The notes under the pieces were generated by a model. The model saw nothing but the letters and a program-made list of their open reading frames with translations. It made no database searches and was not told the DNA's origin. The translations under genes were made by a program, and so were the position numbers. From positions 2,232,001-2,296,000 of the forward strand of contig NZ_JAGP01000001.1 in assembly GCF_000526715.1 (NCBI RefSeq): a DNA stretch of 64,000 bases, read 5' to 3'. Origin of the DNA: Hydrogenovibrio kuenenii DSM 12350. GTDB taxonomy: Bacteria; Pseudomonadota; Gammaproteobacteria; Thiomicrospirales; Thiomicrospiraceae. Shown one piece after another: positions 61,453-64,000 of this stretch. Every line of letters starts with the position of its first letter. Positions within the stretch are counted from its first letter, which is position 1.

Positions 61453-62808
61453 CTAATGGTGCATCATTGCCCATTGAGTGAACACAACCAAGCCCAAATA
61501 GATCCAAATCATCGACCCAGAAGTCAAAGTTGCCACAACCAATTTTCTGCCGGAAAGCTGGAGCTGTTTGAGTTTTTTGACCAATACATAGGCAGCAACA
61601 ATGACCGCTAAATAATTAAATAGGCCAAACAAATGCACCCAAGCATCTCTGCGGGTTGCAAGGGGATTCATCGTTGCATCCGAACCGACCAGCCAATAAA
61701 AGGCATTACCCAAATCCGACGCATAGTGCAAAAAGAAAAAGCTGCCTATATGGCTTAATGCACCAATCAGCATTAGAGGCGCAAGCGCCAAACCAGCATG
61801 CTCAAACACTCGGTTATATTCAATCTTGGTCAATTTACTCGTCAAAGCAAAACTACCCAACACAACACCAAAAGTGAGCACAATGGCCATGACTAATGCA
61901 GAAAACCCAACCCAATCAATCATTGGAATGGTCGGCATTATCGAGTCCAACCATTGCCCAGTCTGAACCCAAGGCAATTCACTTTTAATTGGACTGTGGC
62001 CTAATGCATGGTGAAAACGCATGGTGATGGTAATAACAGCCAACAACGAAATAAAAACCCAAATCGCCATTTTATCCAGCTGTTTTACCGGCTCACTGAC
62101 CTGCTTGGCAAAAGCCCCCAGATTCCACTGAACAGAATCACAAGCATGATGACAGTCCATGCAGAGCGTGCAATCCTGCATATTGTTTTTCTTTTCAAAC
62201 AAATAGGGTCTCAGGCTCCACTCACAAGACTTTACACAATCAAAACTTCGGCAAGTTTTACATTCATTTTGATCTGTTTTTAGCGTTGCCGCACCGACTT
62301 TTCCATAGGATTTGATGACCGAACCAATTGGGCAAACATAGCGACAATAGTCCATATTTCGGTAGAGATAAAATCCTGCAAAAGCGATCACTGTTAACAC
62401 CAAGAAATACATGGCACTGACAAAAGGCACCTTAAGGAAGTCAGGGAAAACATAAACCGGCACCCAATAACTCACCAGCAACAGTCCAAAACCCCACCAA
62501 CGGTTGCGCATCCAATTTGGCATGAGCTTTTTCGGACCTATTCTATTCAGGTATTTACCGATAAAACTATGCGGACACACCGAACAAAACATTGGCCCCA
62601 AAGTCACCATTGATAGAATCAAGAAAAATGGCCAAAACAATGACCAGAAGACAGCCAAGGTATAAGGGTTTTCCGACTCCTCAGGATAGCTCAGACCGAA
62701 GTAAACCGCGCTGGAAAACAGCGCCAAAACCAAAACTCTCAAGAGATTCAATAATGCTGGTGAGCGATAAATTGTGCCTAATAAAGGCCAGTTCAACAGA
62801 TTATTCAT
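61453..62808 (-). CDS. membrane-bound 4Fe-4S ferredoxin-like protein (NapH/CcoG/NosR-C-type)
   Basis: A 451-residue protein with about ten membrane segments and cytoplasmic or periplasmic iron-sulfur loops. Cysteine clusters visible: CSVCPHS, CRYVCPIG, CKTCRSFDCVKSC and the ferredoxin signature CTLCMDCHHACD. The two CxxxCP segments after membrane helices resemble NosR/NapH/CcoG electron-transfer proteins. It starts 12 bases after the TonB-dependent receptor gene on the same strand. Passing electrons to reduce an imported metal complex is plausible but is an inference. Two histidine-rich helices (HHALGHS, LSHIGSFFFLH) could hold haem. Confidence 0.75.
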   Translation of the reverse strand: MNNLLNWPLLGTIYRSPALLNLLRVLVLALFSSAVYFGLSYPEESENPYTLAVFWSLFWPFFLILSMVTLGPMFCSVCPHSFIGKYLNRIGPKKLMPNWMRNRWWGFGLLLVSYWVPVYVFPDFLKVPFVSAMYFLVLTVIAFAGFYLYRNMDYCRYVCPIGSVIKSYGKVGAATLKTDQNECKTCRSFDCVKSCEWSLRPYLFEKKNNMQDCTLCMDCHHACDSVQWNLGAFAKQVSEPVKQLDKMAIWVFISLLAVITITMRFHHALGHSPIKSELPWVQTGQWLDSIMPTIPMIDWVGFSALVMAIVLTFGVVLGSFALTSKLTKIEYNRVFEHAGLALAPLMLIGALSHIGSFFFLHYASDLGNAFYWLVGSDATMNPLATRRDAWVHLFGLFNYLAVIVAAYVLVKKLKQLQLSGRKLVVATLTSGSMIWIYLGLVVFTQWAMMHH

Positions 62809-62820
62809 GACGCCACCTAC

Positions 62821-64000
62821 TTATAGTTTGTAACGATAGTTAAGCTGGATATTTCGTAGTGCTCCCGGGCTATAACTGTAACTACCACGGCTATCTTTAG
62901 AAACTTCTTCCGCATAACGCATGTCAAATACGTTATTCACATTTAGTTGGAACAAATGCGCTTTGTGGCGATAAGCCACCATCGCATTGGTCACCATGTT
63001 ATAGCCGCTGTATTTTTCGGTATTAGCATCGTCAATGTAGTAACTACCGAATGCCAAGCCTTCAACACGTGCTTGATAGCCTTTCTTCTGATAATTAGCA
63101 AAAATCGAATACTGTTGCTCAGGAATAAAACGAACATGCTTACCGGAATAATTCGCACCACTGTCTTTATAATCTAGGTAACGGTAATCCTGCCATGCAG
63201 CCGATCCACCAACATCCACTGTTGATAAAAGCTGATAACCTAAATTCAACTCAGCACCCTTTTTCTGGGTTTTACCCGCGTTCACATAGTAAGTTGTTGT
63301 GCCATTTTTTACCGCGACAATTTCATCAGTTAAATCTATCTGGTACAGCGCAAATGTAGTTTGTAGCTTTTGTGTATTACGCTTATATCCCACTTCATAC
63401 TGCAACGCAGTTGAGGCTTTTAGATCCGTTGCCTGACCATAAGATCGGTTATTGCTGATTTCGCTTTCAGTCGGCGCTTGTTGAGCCGCACTGACCGTCG
63501 TGTATAAACGGGATGCCTTCGCCAATTCATAGTTCACCGATACTTTTGGCGCAAACAAATCATAGTTAGCTCGCGTCGTATAATGCCCCTGCCCTGCAAG
63601 GTACTTAGCCTGAGCATAATCGTATTTCCAGTATTCATCACCGGCAATATCCATCGCGAGATGGTCATAGCGCAAGCCCAAATCCATTTTCCAACGGTCC
63701 GCAGGTGAAAGCGTTTGTTGGAAATAAGCACCGCTCAATAGGTTTGATGAATCTTCTACGCTGGCCAAAGTACCTTTCGCATCAGACGTCACATCTACGA
63801 TTCTGCCATACTTAACCACGGTATCTCGGTACTGGTATTTCTTACCTTGGTTACGAATATCGCCTCTCAAGGTCAAACCGAACACCTGACTCGCATCGTG
63901 ACCGAAAAGCTGGTGTTTGCGGTCAAACATCAAATCTGTACCAATCACATAGTTGTCTTTCGCATCATTGATAATCCCTGTTACAGGGTGAAAATGCTGC
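62821..64000 (-). CDS. TonB-dependent receptor (C-terminal part; N-terminus beyond window)
   Basis: The frame is open to the right edge of the window, so only the last 393 residues or so of the barrel are present. The C-terminal TonB-receptor pattern is clear: NYELAKASRLYTTVSAAQQAP, ALQYEVGYK, YYVNAGKTQKKGAELNLGYQ, NVNNVFDMRYAEEV, and a final beta strand PGALRNIQLNYRYKL. It imports a siderophore or another metal complex or nutrient across the outer membrane. The ligand cannot be told without the N-terminus. The next gene downstream is the iron-sulfur membrane protein. Confidence 0.88.
   Translation of the reverse strand, partial: QHFHPVTGIINDAKDNYVIGTDLMFDRKHQLFGHDASQVFGLTLRGDIRNQGKKYQYRDTVVKYGRIVDVTSDAKGTLASVEDSSNLLSGAYFQQTLSPADRWKMDLGLRYDHLAMDIAGDEYWKYDYAQAKYLAGQGHYTTRANYDLFAPKVSVNYELAKASRLYTTVSAAQQAPTESEISNNRSYGQATDLKASTALQYEVGYKRNTQKLQTTFALYQIDLTDEIVAVKNGTTTYYVNAGKTQKKGAELNLGYQLLSTVDVGGSAAWQDYRYLDYKDSGANYSGKHVRFIPEQQYSIFANYQKKGYQARVEGLAFGSYYIDDANTEKYSGYNMVTNAMVAYRHKAHLFQLNVNNVFDMRYAEEVSKDSRGSYSYSPGALRNIQLNYRYKL

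Overview
The window looks like about 64 kb of a gammaproteobacterial chromosome with moderately low GC. Protein sequences and gene order resemble the sulfur-oxidising Thiomicrospira/Hydrogenovibrio group. That placement is an inference from family resemblance (DsrE-like periplasmic proteins, NnrS, an 8-amino-Kdo pathway, E. coli-like housekeeping genes) and was not tested by any search. There is no sign of phage, insertion sequence, CRISPR array, rRNA or tRNA. No gene-free stretch exceeds 300 bases; the longest is about 290 bases, before gmk.

Layout, left to right. 1-1586: a truncated DUF1538 membrane protein. 1.8-9.6 kb: an outer-membrane barrel protein, rdgB-rph opposite yicC, a small membrane protein, the bifunctional PBP1a gene mrcA, a fructosamine-kinase-family gene and adk. 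9.7-18.9 kb: azoR, a GGDEF protein with a dead EAL domain, purT, a solitary FliS-like gene behind a sigma-54-type promoter, cytochrome b561, rpoH under a perfect CIRCE operator, and aroK-aroB-mutarotase. 19.2-31.6 kb: gmk, then kdnA-kdnB-kdsB-waaA (an 8-amino-Kdo lipid A-core pathway), then rpoZ-spoT, a SpoIIAA-like gene, ridA, a TraB/GumN protein, recG and ubiC.

31.6-35.5 kb is the most unusual part. An ECF sigma factor and a membrane anti-sigma factor with a DsrE-like C-terminal domain lie divergently from two secreted DsrE-like proteins and a porin. A plausible ECF promoter precedes the secreted genes. The anti-sigma sensor domain and the presumed target proteins belong to the same family and share a conserved cysteine. 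35.5-39.8 kb holds two unknown proteins, a small protein-ubiA pair and glmU. 39.9-51.6 kb is the minus-strand block mnmG-rsmG-parA-parB-atpZ-atpI-atpBEFHAGDC, an arrangement commonly found near the chromosome origin; no origin was recognised here.

51.8-64 kb: a lipoprotein, NnrS, an HD-GYP response regulator overlapping a 1544-residue hybrid histidine kinase with three tandem periplasmic sensor domains, queF, a CHAD protein, a membrane iron-sulfur protein and the C-terminal part of a TonB-dependent receptor.

A short dispersed repeat, CCCCAGCCTGGCAGATTTT, occurs eight times. Most copies sit just after stop codons; one forms the last codons of a gene and one lies inside rsmG. Start codons were often moved inward from the longest open frame to an ATG with a ribosome-binding site, a signal peptide or the usual family length.
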